A stretch of DNA of 64,000 nt from Gammaproteobacteria bacterium. GTDB lineage: Bacteria > Pseudomonadota > Gammaproteobacteria > Ga0077554 > Ga007554. The notes beneath the pieces were generated by a model. The model saw nothing but the letters and a program-made list of their open reading frames with translations. It was not told the DNA's origin and ran no database searches. The position numbers were made by a program, and so were the translations under genes. The stretch covers positions 16,597-80,596 of the forward strand of contig JAKFXX010000032.1 of assembly GCA_021731145.1 (NCBI GenBank), written 5' to 3'. Shown piece by piece: positions 45,858 to 54,063 of the stretch; within the stretch, counting starts at the first letter, position 1, and the number at the start of each line of letters is the position of its first letter.

Positions 45858-48287
45858 GATCGAATCTGCCCCTTTTTTCGCCAAGGCGCGCAGGCGCTCA
45901 CCCATCTTCTGAAGCCGCTCCAGCACTGCCGCGTTAACGGTGCCTTCGGGATAGCTGCCATCGGCCTGCAATTCTCCTGAAGGGAGCCCGGTGAGGATCT
46001 GCAATGCCTCGTCCACGGTGGAAACGGCGTAGATATAAAATCGTCCATCGGCCACGGCCTTGACTACCTCCTCCTTGAGCATGAGATGCTGGACGTTGCG
46101 TCGGGGGATGATGACGCCTTGCGTCCCGGTCATACCCAGGGCCTTGCACACGGCGTAAAAGCCTTCGATTTTTTCATTGGCCCCGCCAATGGCCTGAATC
46201 TCGCCGCGCTGGTTAATGGAGCCGGTGATGGCGATATCCTGGCGGATCGGGACGTCGGCGAGGGCGGACAGCAGGACGATCAGTTCCGCCGCAGAAGCGC
46301 TATCGCCTTCGACTTCGCCATAACTCTGCTCGAAACCGAGACTGGCGGAGAGCGAGAGCGGGATGTCGCGGGCATAACGCCCCCCCAGGAAGCCGGACAG
46401 GATAAGCACGCCCTTGCTGTGGGTTTTGCCGCTCAGCTTGGCTTCACGCTCGATATTGACAACCCCCTCCTCGCCCAGAAAGACACGCGCGGTGATACGC
46501 GCGGGCCGGCCAAACGCGAAACCTCCCAAATCGTACACGGACAGGCCGTTGATTTGCCCCACCACGGCCCCGGTGACATCCACCATCAGCGTCCCTTCGG
46601 TGATGAGCTCGTGGATGCGCTCCTCCAGGAGGTTGGAACGGTAGATCCACTCCTCTATGGCCTTTTGCACATGCGCTCTTGAGACCAACGCTTTGCCGTC
46701 CCGCTGAGTCCAGTAGCCGGATTCGCGGATGAGATCGGAGAGGTCGCTGAAGCGTAGCGAGAGTTTCTTCTGGTGGTCCACCCAGCGTGATGCCTGCTCC
46801 AGCACGGCGGCGCAGGCATCACGGTCAAAGTGGGGCAGCCCTTCATCCTTGCACAGCCGGGCGATGAAACGGCTGTATTGGAGAGGAGTATCATCCTTGC
46901 GGTTTTGTTGAACGTCAAAGTCCGCCTTTACTTTGAAGATGCCAGGGAATTCCTCGTCATAGGCCTGGAGCAGGTAATAAAGGTATGGGCTGCCCACCAT
47001 TATCACCCGCAGGCTGATGGGGATGACCTCGGGCTTGATGCCGGCGGAAGCGATGAATCCGTAGGTTTCCGCGATGTCCTCGATTTTCACCTCGCGCATT
47101 TTGATGATGCGCTTCAGAGCGTCCCAAGCAAAGGGGCTGCGCAACACATCCAGCACATTGACGAGCAGATAGCCCCCATTGGCTTGCAGGATGGAGCCGG
47201 CCTTGATCATGGTAAAGTCAGTGTACAGAAACCCCAGATGGGCCTTTTTTTCGATGCGCCCCACCAGGTTGTTGTAGGTCGGGTTGCTTTCCTCGATGAG
47301 GGGAGCACCCTGCCTGCCGCTGTTATCCACGACCACATTCACCGCATAGCGGATCATGGGCCGGCGGACGGGTTCCTCGGCCATGCCTGGCGGTTGGAGA
47401 GGGGCTTCCGGTTCCGACAGGAAGTCATGGAAGTTTGCGAGCACGTCTTGCTGCACGGCCTCGATATATTCCATGACCTTGGCAAATGGCCGGTACTTTT
47501 CCTTCAAATTCTCGAAGAGGTGCTGTGACGTATAGAGTGCCACACGAATGTTGAGATCATCAATCTTTTGGTCCACCTCCTCCCGCAAGGCGCGCACTCG
47601 CTCCAGAAAGGTCGCGATATCCTCGCGCAACGTCTTTTCCTTGTGCTGAATCTCCGTCTGGGTCTCGGGCGGGAGCGCCGCGAACTGTTCGGTCTTCATG
47701 GGCTCGCCCTTGTCGAGAGGGACAAGGATGATGCCTGCCCGGGTGCTCTTGATCAGAAAATCACGCTCTGCGGCCTTCTGATCAAGCTCACTGCTGAGGT
47801 CTTCGCGGGCATTGGAAAAACCTTCTTCCAGCTCACGGCGCTGCTCCTCATAGTCTTTGCTCTGGAACACCCTGGGAAACTCTTCTTTCAGGGAAGCAAT
47901 GAGATGCCCCATGTCCCGCTGAAACTCGCGCCCCTTCCCGGCGGCAAGGCTCAAGGCACGCGGGCGATCGGCGTCCTGAAAGTTGTGCACGTAACACCAA
48001 TCGTCCGGGGTGGGCTGGGTTTCGGCCACCTGCTTGATCATGGACTTGAGGATGGTGTTCTTGCCTGTGCCGGGAATGCCGGAGGCATAGATGTTATAGC
48101 CATGGTTCTTTATCTGCAGGCCAAAGTCCACGGCCCGCACCGCCCTCTCCTGGCCAATGATGAACTCTTCGACGGAAAGCTCGGCGGTGGTTTCGAAGGG
48201 AAGCAGCGCGGCATCGAAGCGGGCACGAAGCTCGGCAGGAGTAAGTTCCCAGAGGCTCAGGTTGGCGGGGGCGGATTGCGGTTGCAT
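45855..48287 (-). CDS. Lon-related ATP-dependent protease (LonB/YcbZ type)
   Basis: About 810 residues. Walker A GIPGTGKNTILKSM near the N-terminus, a long helical insertion with coiled coil (residues about 140-260), the AAA core (ILQANGGYLLVNVLDVL), and a C-terminal Lon protease domain with the Ser-Lys dyad (EGDSASAAELIVLLSAL and GANEKIEGFYAVC). Unlike LonA it lacks the large N-terminal substrate-binding domain. The ATG at 48287 (MQPQSAPANLSLWELTPAEL) is preferred to the GTG at 48353. Its stop lies in a MITE. Confidence 0.92.
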   Translation of the reverse strand: MQPQSAPANLSLWELTPAELRARFDAALLPFETTAELSVEEFIIGQERAVRAVDFGLQIKNHGYNIYASGIPGTGKNTILKSMIKQVAETQPTPDDWCYVHNFQDADRPRALSLAAGKGREFQRDMGHLIASLKEEFPRVFQSKDYEEQRRELEEGFSNAREDLSSELDQKAAERDFLIKSTRAGIILVPLDKGEPMKTEQFAALPPETQTEIQHKEKTLREDIATFLERVRALREEVDQKIDDLNIRVALYTSQHLFENLKEKYRPFAKVMEYIEAVQQDVLANFHDFLSEPEAPLQPPGMAEEPVRRPMIRYAVNVVVDNSGRQGAPLIEESNPTYNNLVGRIEKKAHLGFLYTDFTMIKAGSILQANGGYLLVNVLDVLRSPFAWDALKRIIKMREVKIEDIAETYGFIASAGIKPEVIPISLRVIMVGSPYLYYLLQAYDEEFPGIFKVKADFDVQQNRKDDTPLQYSRFIARLCKDEGLPHFDRDACAAVLEQASRWVDHQKKLSLRFSDLSDLIRESGYWTQRDGKALVSRAHVQKAIEEWIYRSNLLEERIHELITEGTLMVDVTGAVVGQINGLSVYDLGGFAFGRPARITARVFLGEEGVVNIEREAKLSGKTHSKGVLILSGFLGGRYARDIPLSLSASLGFEQSYGEVEGDSASAAELIVLLSALADVPIRQDIAITGSINQRGEIQAIGGANEKIEGFYAVCKALGMTGTQGVIIPRRNVQHLMLKEEVVKAVADGRFYIYAVSTVDEALQILTGLPSGELQADGSYPEGTVNAAVLERLQKMGERLRALAKKGADSI

Positions 48288-48478
48288 GATTTTCTTGATT
48301 GCCTTGTCGCTTTTTATCAGCTGATTATATCCGCTTTTTTGCCCTGTACCCACCTATTGCCGATTCGTGACCCGAGGCGGTGATCCTCCCCCATAAAATC
48401 GAAATGCCACCCATTTTTTTATCGGGATAAGCTATGGCTGCCTGACTGATATTTGGCTGCCGCATGGAAAATTTCGGG

Positions 48479-48484
48479 TATAAT
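48479..48484 (+). promoter_or_regulatory. Possible -10 element upstream of argG
   Basis: An exact TATAAT, 54 bases before the argG ATG. A TTGGCT at about 48452 is a weak -35 candidate with a long spacer. Offered as a possibility only. Confidence 0.3.
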
Positions 48485-48538
48485 TTCAGGTTTACAGTTA
48501 TTTGCCGTGATGCGCTGAACAAAGCCGGGGATCGTTAC

Positions 48539-49753
48539 ATGTCTGATGTCAAAAAGGTTGTACTCGCCTATTCCGGAGGACTCGATACCTCCGTCATTCT
48601 CAAATGGTTACAGGATACCTATGGCTGCGAGGTGGTGACATTCACCGCTGATATCGGCCAGGGTGAGGAACTGGAGCCGGCACGCGCCAAGGCACTGCAA
48701 ATGGGCGTCAAAGAGATTTATATTGATGACCTGCGCGAAGAGTTCGCGCGCGACTTCGTGTTCCCCATGTTCCGCGCCAACGCCATCTACGAAGGCGAGT
48801 ATCTGCTCGGCACCTCCATCGCACGGCCTCTGATCGCCAAGCGCCAGATTGAAATCGCAAGGCAGACCAGCGCCGATGCTGTGTCCCACGGCGCAACCGG
48901 CAAGGGTAACGATCAGGTGCGTTTCGAGCTCGGTTATTACGCACTCAAGCCCGATGTGCGCGTTATCGCACCGTGGCGCGAATGGGATCTCACCTCGCGC
49001 GAAAAACTGCTCGCCTATGCGGAAAAGCACGGTATTCCGGTTGAAATGAAACGCGGCAAGAAATCGCCGTATTCCATGGACGCCAACTTGCTGCATATAT
49101 CCTATGAGGGCGGCATTCTCGAAGATCCGTGGGCGGAGGCCGAAGAGGATATGTGGCGTTGGTCCGTAGCGCCTGAAAAGGCACCGGACACGCCCGCTTA
49201 TGTTGAATTAACCTATGCGTGTGGCGATATCGTCGCCATCAACGGCGAGAGCATGAGCCCGGCCACCGTGCTGGCCACACTGAATCGCATGGGCAATGAA
49301 CATGGTATTGGCCGCCTCGATATCGTTGAGAACCGCTACGTCGGCATGAAGTCGCGCGGCTGCTACGAGACACCCGGTGGCACCATCATGCTCAAGGCGC
49401 ATCGCGCCATCGAGTCCATCACGTTGGATCGCGAAGTGGCCCATCTCAAGGACGAACTGATGCCGCGCTACGCCAGCCTGATCTATACCGGCTACTGGTG
49501 GAGCCCGGAGCGCAAGCTGCTGCAACAGATGATCGACGCCTCGCAGACCAGCGTCAACGGCGTGGTGCGGGTCAAACTTTACAAGGGTAATGTCAGCGTG
49601 GTGGGCCGCAAGTCCGACAGCGACTCGCTGTTCGATCCCACTATCGCCACATTCGAGGACGACGCAGGGGCCTACAATCAGGCCGATGCGGCCGGGTTTA
49701 TCAAACTGAATGCACTGCGCATGCGTATTGCTGCGCGGCTGCGCAAGACTTAA
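48539..49753 (+). CDS. argG: Argininosuccinate synthase
   Basis: Joins citrulline and aspartate in arginine synthesis. About 404 residues from [20 protein letters not shown], the PP-loop ATP site, followed by [20 protein letters not shown] and the C-terminal tetramer helices. The start at 48539 gives the expected N-terminus; the longer frame adds 25 unrelated residues. Other arginine genes are not adjacent; ppnP follows by 12 bases. Confidence 0.97.
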   Translation: MSDVKKVVLAYSGGLDTSVILKWLQDTYGCEVVTFTADIGQGEELEPARAKALQMGVKEIYIDDLREEFARDFVFPMFRANAIYEGEYLLGTSIARPLIAKRQIEIARQTSADAVSHGATGKGNDQVRFELGYYALKPDVRVIAPWREWDLTSREKLLAYAEKHGIPVEMKRGKKSPYSMDANLLHISYEGGILEDPWAEAEEDMWRWSVAPEKAPDTPAYVELTYACGDIVAINGESMSPATVLATLNRMGNEHGIGRLDIVENRYVGMKSRGCYETPGGTIMLKAHRAIESITLDREVAHLKDELMPRYASLIYTGYWWSPERKLLQQMIDASQTSVNGVVRVKLYKGNVSVVGRKSDSDSLFDPTIATFEDDAGAYNQADAAGFIKLNALRMRIAARLRKT

Positions 49754-49765
49754 AAAGGATAGAAT

Positions 49766-50083
49766 ATGACCAGCTTCAAAAACGTCGAAGTTACCAAAAA
49801 GGCCAACGTCTACCACGGCGGCAAGGTCACCAGCCGCTCGATCATCACGCCCGAAGGCGAGATGAAAACGTTGGGTGTCATGCTGCCCGGCACCTACCGC
49901 TTCAGCACCCAGGCGCCGGAGGTGATGGAGATCACCCAGGGCCGCTGCCGCGTCAAGCTCGCCGGCGATCAGGCGTGGATCGATTACGAAGCCGGCCAGA
50001 GCTTTGATGTTCCTGCCAATTCGCATTTCGAAATCGAAGTGGATGACCTGCTGGATTATGTCTGTCATTTCGAGGCGGCGTAA
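49766..50083 (+). CDS. ppnP: Pyrimidine/purine nucleoside phosphorylase
   Basis: A 105-residue single-domain cupin of the DUF1255 (YaiE/PpnP) family, which phosphorolyses a broad set of nucleosides. Signatures: KANVYHGGKVTSRSI, GVMLPGTYRFSTQAPE and GQSFDVPANSHFEIEV. Close behind argG on the same strand and perhaps co-transcribed, with no pathway link that I can see. Confidence 0.93.
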   Translation: MTSFKNVEVTKKANVYHGGKVTSRSIITPEGEMKTLGVMLPGTYRFSTQAPEVMEITQGRCRVKLAGDQAWIDYEAGQSFDVPANSHFEIEVDDLLDYVCHFEAA

Positions 50084-50122
50084 CACGGCCACACAAAAAT
50101 GGCGAGGGGACGAAAGACGCCC

Positions 50123-50917
50123 CTACTCCGCAGCCTTGCGATACCAACTCAAGGCCTGCGCGTCATCCTTGGGGACACCCCGCCCATCGGCATACATATT
50201 GCCAAGATTGATTTGGGCGGCGGCGACACCCTGTTCGGCCGCCTTGAGGTACCACTGAACAGCCTGCGCGTCATCCTTGGGAACGCCACGGCCACTTGCA
50301 TACATGCTGCCCAGATTATTTTGGGCCGCCGCCAGCCCTTGCTCAGCGGCGTTCTGGTACCAATATACAGCCTCTGCATCATCCCTGGGCACGCCGCGGC
50401 CTTCGGCGTATCTGCTGCCAAGGTTATATTGCGCCTCGGCAATCCCCTGTTCGGCGGCTTTGAGATACCACTTCACGGCCTCGGCCTCATCCTGCGGCAC
50501 AGCCCGCCCCCTGGCATAAATAACGCCAAGATTGTACTGCGCGTCGGCAAGCCCTTGCTCGGCGGCCTTTTGATACCACCGCAAGGCCTGGATATCATCC
50601 TTGGAGACGCCACGGCCATTCGCGTACATCACACCCAGGACAAACTGGGATTGGGCGTCACCTCCCTCGGCAGCCTTCTGATACCAGCGCACCGCCTGCC
50701 CTCCATCCTTGGCAACCCCCATACCATTGGCATACATGCCGGCAATCAACCCTTGCGCCCTGGCGTCACCCTCTAACGCAGCCGCAGAAAACTCCTTGAA
50801 TGCCATCTTATAGTCATTTGCCTCATAGGCTTCAACACCGGCATTAAAATCCGCCACAGCGTTTAGTGAAATAGCCAGAAACAGTGCTACTGCCAAAGTG
50901 GATTTGATCACTGCCAT
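50123..50917 (-). CDS. Secreted Sel1-repeat protein
   Basis: A signal peptide (VIKSTLAVALFLAISLNAVA) followed by about seven Sel1-like repeats of 36 residues, each near AQYNLGxxYAxGRGVPxDDAEA followed by a V-x-WYxKAAEQG helix. The C-terminus stops in a repeat. Such proteins are protein-protein scaffolds, here periplasmic; the partner is unknown. The start is 50917 (MAVIKST) or 50944 (MAVIHPV). The longer frame to 51286 lies antisense within the GT39 gene and is not credible. Confidence 0.85.
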   Translation of the reverse strand: MAVIKSTLAVALFLAISLNAVADFNAGVEAYEANDYKMAFKEFSAAALEGDARAQGLIAGMYANGMGVAKDGGQAVRWYQKAAEGGDAQSQFVLGVMYANGRGVSKDDIQALRWYQKAAEQGLADAQYNLGVIYARGRAVPQDEAEAVKWYLKAAEQGIAEAQYNLGSRYAEGRGVPRDDAEAVYWYQNAAEQGLAAAQNNLGSMYASGRGVPKDDAQAVQWYLKAAEQGVAAAQINLGNMYADGRGVPKDDAQALSWYRKAAE

Positions 50918-50978
50918 TCCCCGGACCGGATGGATAACCGCCATGATTTTTCCATAATCCCAGAAATTCAAAAACCAC

Positions 50979-52436
50979 TCAATAGAACGAAGGTTTCGGC
51001 CAGACAATCGGTCGATAGCCGCCGCATGCGCTAGTGTAAAACGTGCGCAGCACCCGCCCATCCGCCGCGCGCGCCTCGACGGGGGGGAGGGAAGAACAAC
51101 GCTCAAACGCCTGCGCAAGCTCGGCGGGAAGTGATGGGTTAGTGTTGATGTAGACACCATTGCGCCCCGCCTCGCGGTCAATACTGGGCCACAGGTCGTG
51201 CTGATTGAAGCGCCGCCCGGCGTTCCCGGCCACGTACACCGGGATACGCTGCGGCCAATAATAAGCCAGTTCGGCAGCCAGATCATAAGAGCTTGTCAGA
51301 ATAAAATCGGCTTCCCCAGCCTGCATGCCGATTTTTTCAATAGGTTGCCGCCATGACTTTGTATTTTTAAAGGGTTCCGGCAAACCGAAGGTGGAGGGAA
51401 AGTAGCTGGCAACCGTGAGCACAGCACCTACCCCCATGCCGAAATAAAGCACGCGGCGCTTGACCCGTGAGAATGCGGGAATATGGCCTGCGAACAGTAT
51501 CAACAGGCCGATATAGCTGGGAGCAGACCAATTCAATTGCACCTTCGCGCTGAGCGCCTTGACGACAAAAAAACCAATCCAGCACAGCGACAGCCACCAG
51601 AGAAAACGCTGATCCTCAGCCACCGGCGGACGCCATAACACGCTGAACGCAAGCAGCACAACGATGGGCGACAGCGCCAGCACCTGCCCACCGATGAAAT
51701 CGGCGATGTATGTCGCCGACCATCCCTCGCTCTTTACATGCCCCATTTCATGGCGGAACATGACCCAGTCGTGGCTGGCATTCCACAGCAGCACCGGGCT
51801 CATCAACACCAGCATCACGAATAATGCCAGCCACAGGTGCGGGCTTTTTAAATGCCGCCAGAGCTGCGGCCTGAGCAACACCATCAGGCCGATGAAAAAC
51901 GGCAGCAGGCCAATGCTGAGCTTGGTGAGCGCGCCAATGCCCACCGCTGCCCCCAGCCCATACCAGGCGCGAGGCCGATCCTTGAACAAGGCGCGGTAGG
52001 CGGCCCACAGCCCCCAAGTCCAGCATACGAACAGGAAAACATCGGTGGTCATCACCAAGCCAAGGGTGAAATACAGCGGCGTGAACAGCGCGAGCAGCAC
52101 CGCCCACCATGCCGCAGCACGACTCCCCCAAACATCGCGGGCAAAGGCAAAGACCAGCGCCAGCAGCACACCGTGAGCCAGCCAGCCGAACAATCGCGTC
52201 TGCCATTCACCGTGACCAAGCAGGGCTTCGGACAAGGCGATTAGCCATGCGACCAGCGGCCCCTTGGAGTAGTAACTCCAATCGAGCTGCTGCGACCACT
52301 CCCAATACTGGGCTTCGTCATAGTGGAGGTCAAAACCAGCAGCCTGCGTCAGCCAGGCCTTGAAGCCAATCAGCGCCAAGACCAGCGCCGCAAGCAGCCA
52401 CGCATCCCTGTGATCGTATCGCTGATCAGGAAGCAT
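50979..52436 (-). CDS. Glycosyltransferase family 39 membrane protein (ArnT/PMT-like)
   Basis: 485 residues with about ten to twelve TM helices and the GT39 signature near the N-terminus: DLHYDEAQYWEWSQQLDWSY then KGPLVAWLI, where the Asp-Glu pair is catalytic. Uses a polyprenyl-phosphate sugar donor to glycosylate lipid A or another periplasmic acceptor. The next genes (GT2, PAP2, flippase-like) supply and recycle such donors, so they form a functional set. Three bases separate it from the GT2 gene. Confidence 0.88.
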   Translation of the reverse strand: MLPDQRYDHRDAWLLAALVLALIGFKAWLTQAAGFDLHYDEAQYWEWSQQLDWSYYSKGPLVAWLIALSEALLGHGEWQTRLFGWLAHGVLLALVFAFARDVWGSRAAAWWAVLLALFTPLYFTLGLVMTTDVFLFVCWTWGLWAAYRALFKDRPRAWYGLGAAVGIGALTKLSIGLLPFFIGLMVLLRPQLWRHLKSPHLWLALFVMLVLMSPVLLWNASHDWVMFRHEMGHVKSEGWSATYIADFIGGQVLALSPIVVLLAFSVLWRPPVAEDQRFLWWLSLCWIGFFVVKALSAKVQLNWSAPSYIGLLILFAGHIPAFSRVKRRVLYFGMGVGAVLTVASYFPSTFGLPEPFKNTKSWRQPIEKIGMQAGEADFILTSSYDLAAELAYYWPQRIPVYVAGNAGRRFNQHDLWPSIDREAGRNGVYINTNPSLPAELAQAFERCSSLPPVEARAADGRVLRTFYTSACGGYRPIVWPKPSFY

Positions 52437-52438
52437 GA

Positions 52439-53470
52439 TCAGACGGGGCGCATCCAGTCCGCATCGGAGGCACTGGCTACAGCCTGCGCATTGCGCACGA
52501 CATAAGAACGCGTGTTGCTGGATTCAAAATAGGTACGCGCGATCAGCTCGCTCAACACACCGGTGGTGAAGAACTGCACGGCCACGACCACGAACAATAT
52601 ACCTGCCATGAGCAAGGGCCGCGTGCCGATGTCCTCCCCCAGAAATATTTTGACGATAAACAGATAGCCCAGGATCAGCGCGCCCAGCGCGCCAAAGATG
52701 AAGCCAAACTGGCCGAAGAAGTGGCCGGGGCGGCTTTTGTAACGCATGAAGAAATACACCGACAGCAGATCGAGAATGACGCGAAAGGTGCGGGAAATGC
52801 CGTATTTCGACTCGCCGAACTGCCGCGCATGGTGATGCACCACCTCCTCCTTGATGCGTGATGGCGCCGTGCTCGACGCAAGCCAGGCCGGAATGAAGCG
52901 GTGCATTTCACCGTACAAACGCACCGTCCTCAGGAGGTCAGCACGGAACACCTTCAGGCTGCAACCATAATCGTGCAGGTGGACTTGCGTGATGCGCCGG
53001 ATCAGGCGATTGGCGATGCGGGAAGGAATCTTGCGCAGCCACAAGCCGTCCTTGCGATTCTTGCGCCATCCGGCAACCAGATCCAGATCCTCGTCCAGCA
53101 GGCGGTTCACCATGCGCGGGATGTCGATGGGGTCGTTTTGCAAGTCGCCGTCCATCATGGCGATCACGTCGCCACGCGCCGCGTCGATGCCCGCCTGCAT
53201 GGCGGCGGTCTGGCCGAAATTGCGCTGCAAATTCACCACCCGCACATGCGTGCCATACTGCTGCTGGGCCTTGCGCATTTGCTGTTCCGTGCTGTCGGCG
53301 CTGCCGTCGTTCACCAGGATCAGCTCCCAGGGGTGTGAATAGCCCCGCAGCGCCTCATGCACGCGCGCCGCCATCGGCGCGACATTAAGCTCCTCGTTGT
53401 ACATGGGGATCACCAGCGAGAGGCGGTGCGGCTGGCTGAGTGGCAGGGTAACTTGTTCAGTGGATGTCAT
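52439..53470 (-). CDS. Glycosyltransferase family 2, polyprenyl-phosphate sugar synthase (ArnC/DPM1-like)
   Basis: 343 residues. GT-A fold with LVIPMYNEELNVAPMAARV, ILVNDGSADSTE, and the catalytic MMDGDLQNDPIDIPRMV block, then two C-terminal TM helices (GALILGYLFIVKIF and FVVVAVQFFTTGVLSEL). Proteins of this build transfer a sugar to undecaprenyl phosphate on the cytoplasmic face. Its start overlaps the PAP2 gene stop by 4 bases. Confidence 0.9.
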   Translation of the reverse strand: MTSTEQVTLPLSQPHRLSLVIPMYNEELNVAPMAARVHEALRGYSHPWELILVNDGSADSTEQQMRKAQQQYGTHVRVVNLQRNFGQTAAMQAGIDAARGDVIAMMDGDLQNDPIDIPRMVNRLLDEDLDLVAGWRKNRKDGLWLRKIPSRIANRLIRRITQVHLHDYGCSLKVFRADLLRTVRLYGEMHRFIPAWLASSTAPSRIKEEVVHHHARQFGESKYGISRTFRVILDLLSVYFFMRYKSRPGHFFGQFGFIFGALGALILGYLFIVKIFLGEDIGTRPLLMAGILFVVVAVQFFTTGVLSELIARTYFESSNTRSYVVRNAQAVASASDADWMRPV

Positions 53471-54063
53471 TGGGAGCGCTTGTCATGTAGCCTTCGCGTG
53501 GCGGATCGAATATGTTGTATAAAAACGGCGTAGTTTAACCCAATCCATGCCCCGAGGCAGCCTATTGTCGCGCCGATGGCGGCCCCGGCGAGCACTTGAC
53601 TGGGGTAATGCACACCCAGATAGATGCGGGAAATACCAACCAGCAGGGCGACCGTGAATGCCCCAACCACCCACGCCCGCGAACGCATCATGAAACTCAA
53701 AAAGGCCGCCGCCGCGAAGAAATTCAGCGCGTGATTGGAGGGCATCCCGCTCAAATTAGCGCCGCAGGCAACGCCCGGCGCACGGCCCGGCTGGCGCACC
53801 AGCTCATGGATCGAGAAACACGGGCGCGGCTGTTCAGCCAGATGTTTGATGAGATTACCCAAGGCATCGCCCAGGCCCACCACCAACACCAGAACCAGCC
53901 AGAGCTTGACGCCATCCCCGCCGAAACGCCGCGCGAAAAACAGCAGCAGCAGCCCGGCCAACGGAAAGGCAAAACTTGCGCGCTCGGATATCCAGCGAAA
54001 AAAAATATCCAGCCAGGGATGCGCCCAGCCTTGGTTGATCCATAGCAACAGCGCCTCATCCAT
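53467..54063 (-). CDS. PAP2-family membrane phosphatase
   Basis: 198 residues, about six TM helices, with the three PAP2 motifs: KHLAEQPRP, PSNHALNF (catalytic His), and SRIYLGVHYPSQVLAG (second His). It could recycle undecaprenyl pyrophosphate or dephosphorylate lipid A. The gene overlaps both neighbours by a few bases, so the four-gene set is one transcript. Confidence 0.9.
   Translation of the reverse strand: MDEALLLWINQGWAHPWLDIFFRWISERASFAFPLAGLLLLFFARRFGGDGVKLWLVLVLVVGLGDALGNLIKHLAEQPRPCFSIHELVRQPGRAPGVACGANLSGMPSNHALNFFAAAAFLSFMMRSRAWVVGAFTVALLVGISRIYLGVHYPSQVLAGAAIGATIGCLGAWIGLNYAVFIQHIRSATRRLHDKRSQ

Noticed and set aside
46057..46070. Another copy of the beta repeat (CTACCTCCTCC in the Lon-like gene)
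   Set aside because: The match is limited to about 11 bases and encodes the normal Lon-family residues KEEVVKAVA; the rest of the element is absent.
50918..51286. N-terminal extension of the Sel1-repeat protein
   Set aside because: The extra residues are antisense to the GT39 gene and lack signal-peptide character. A proper signal peptide begins at 50917.
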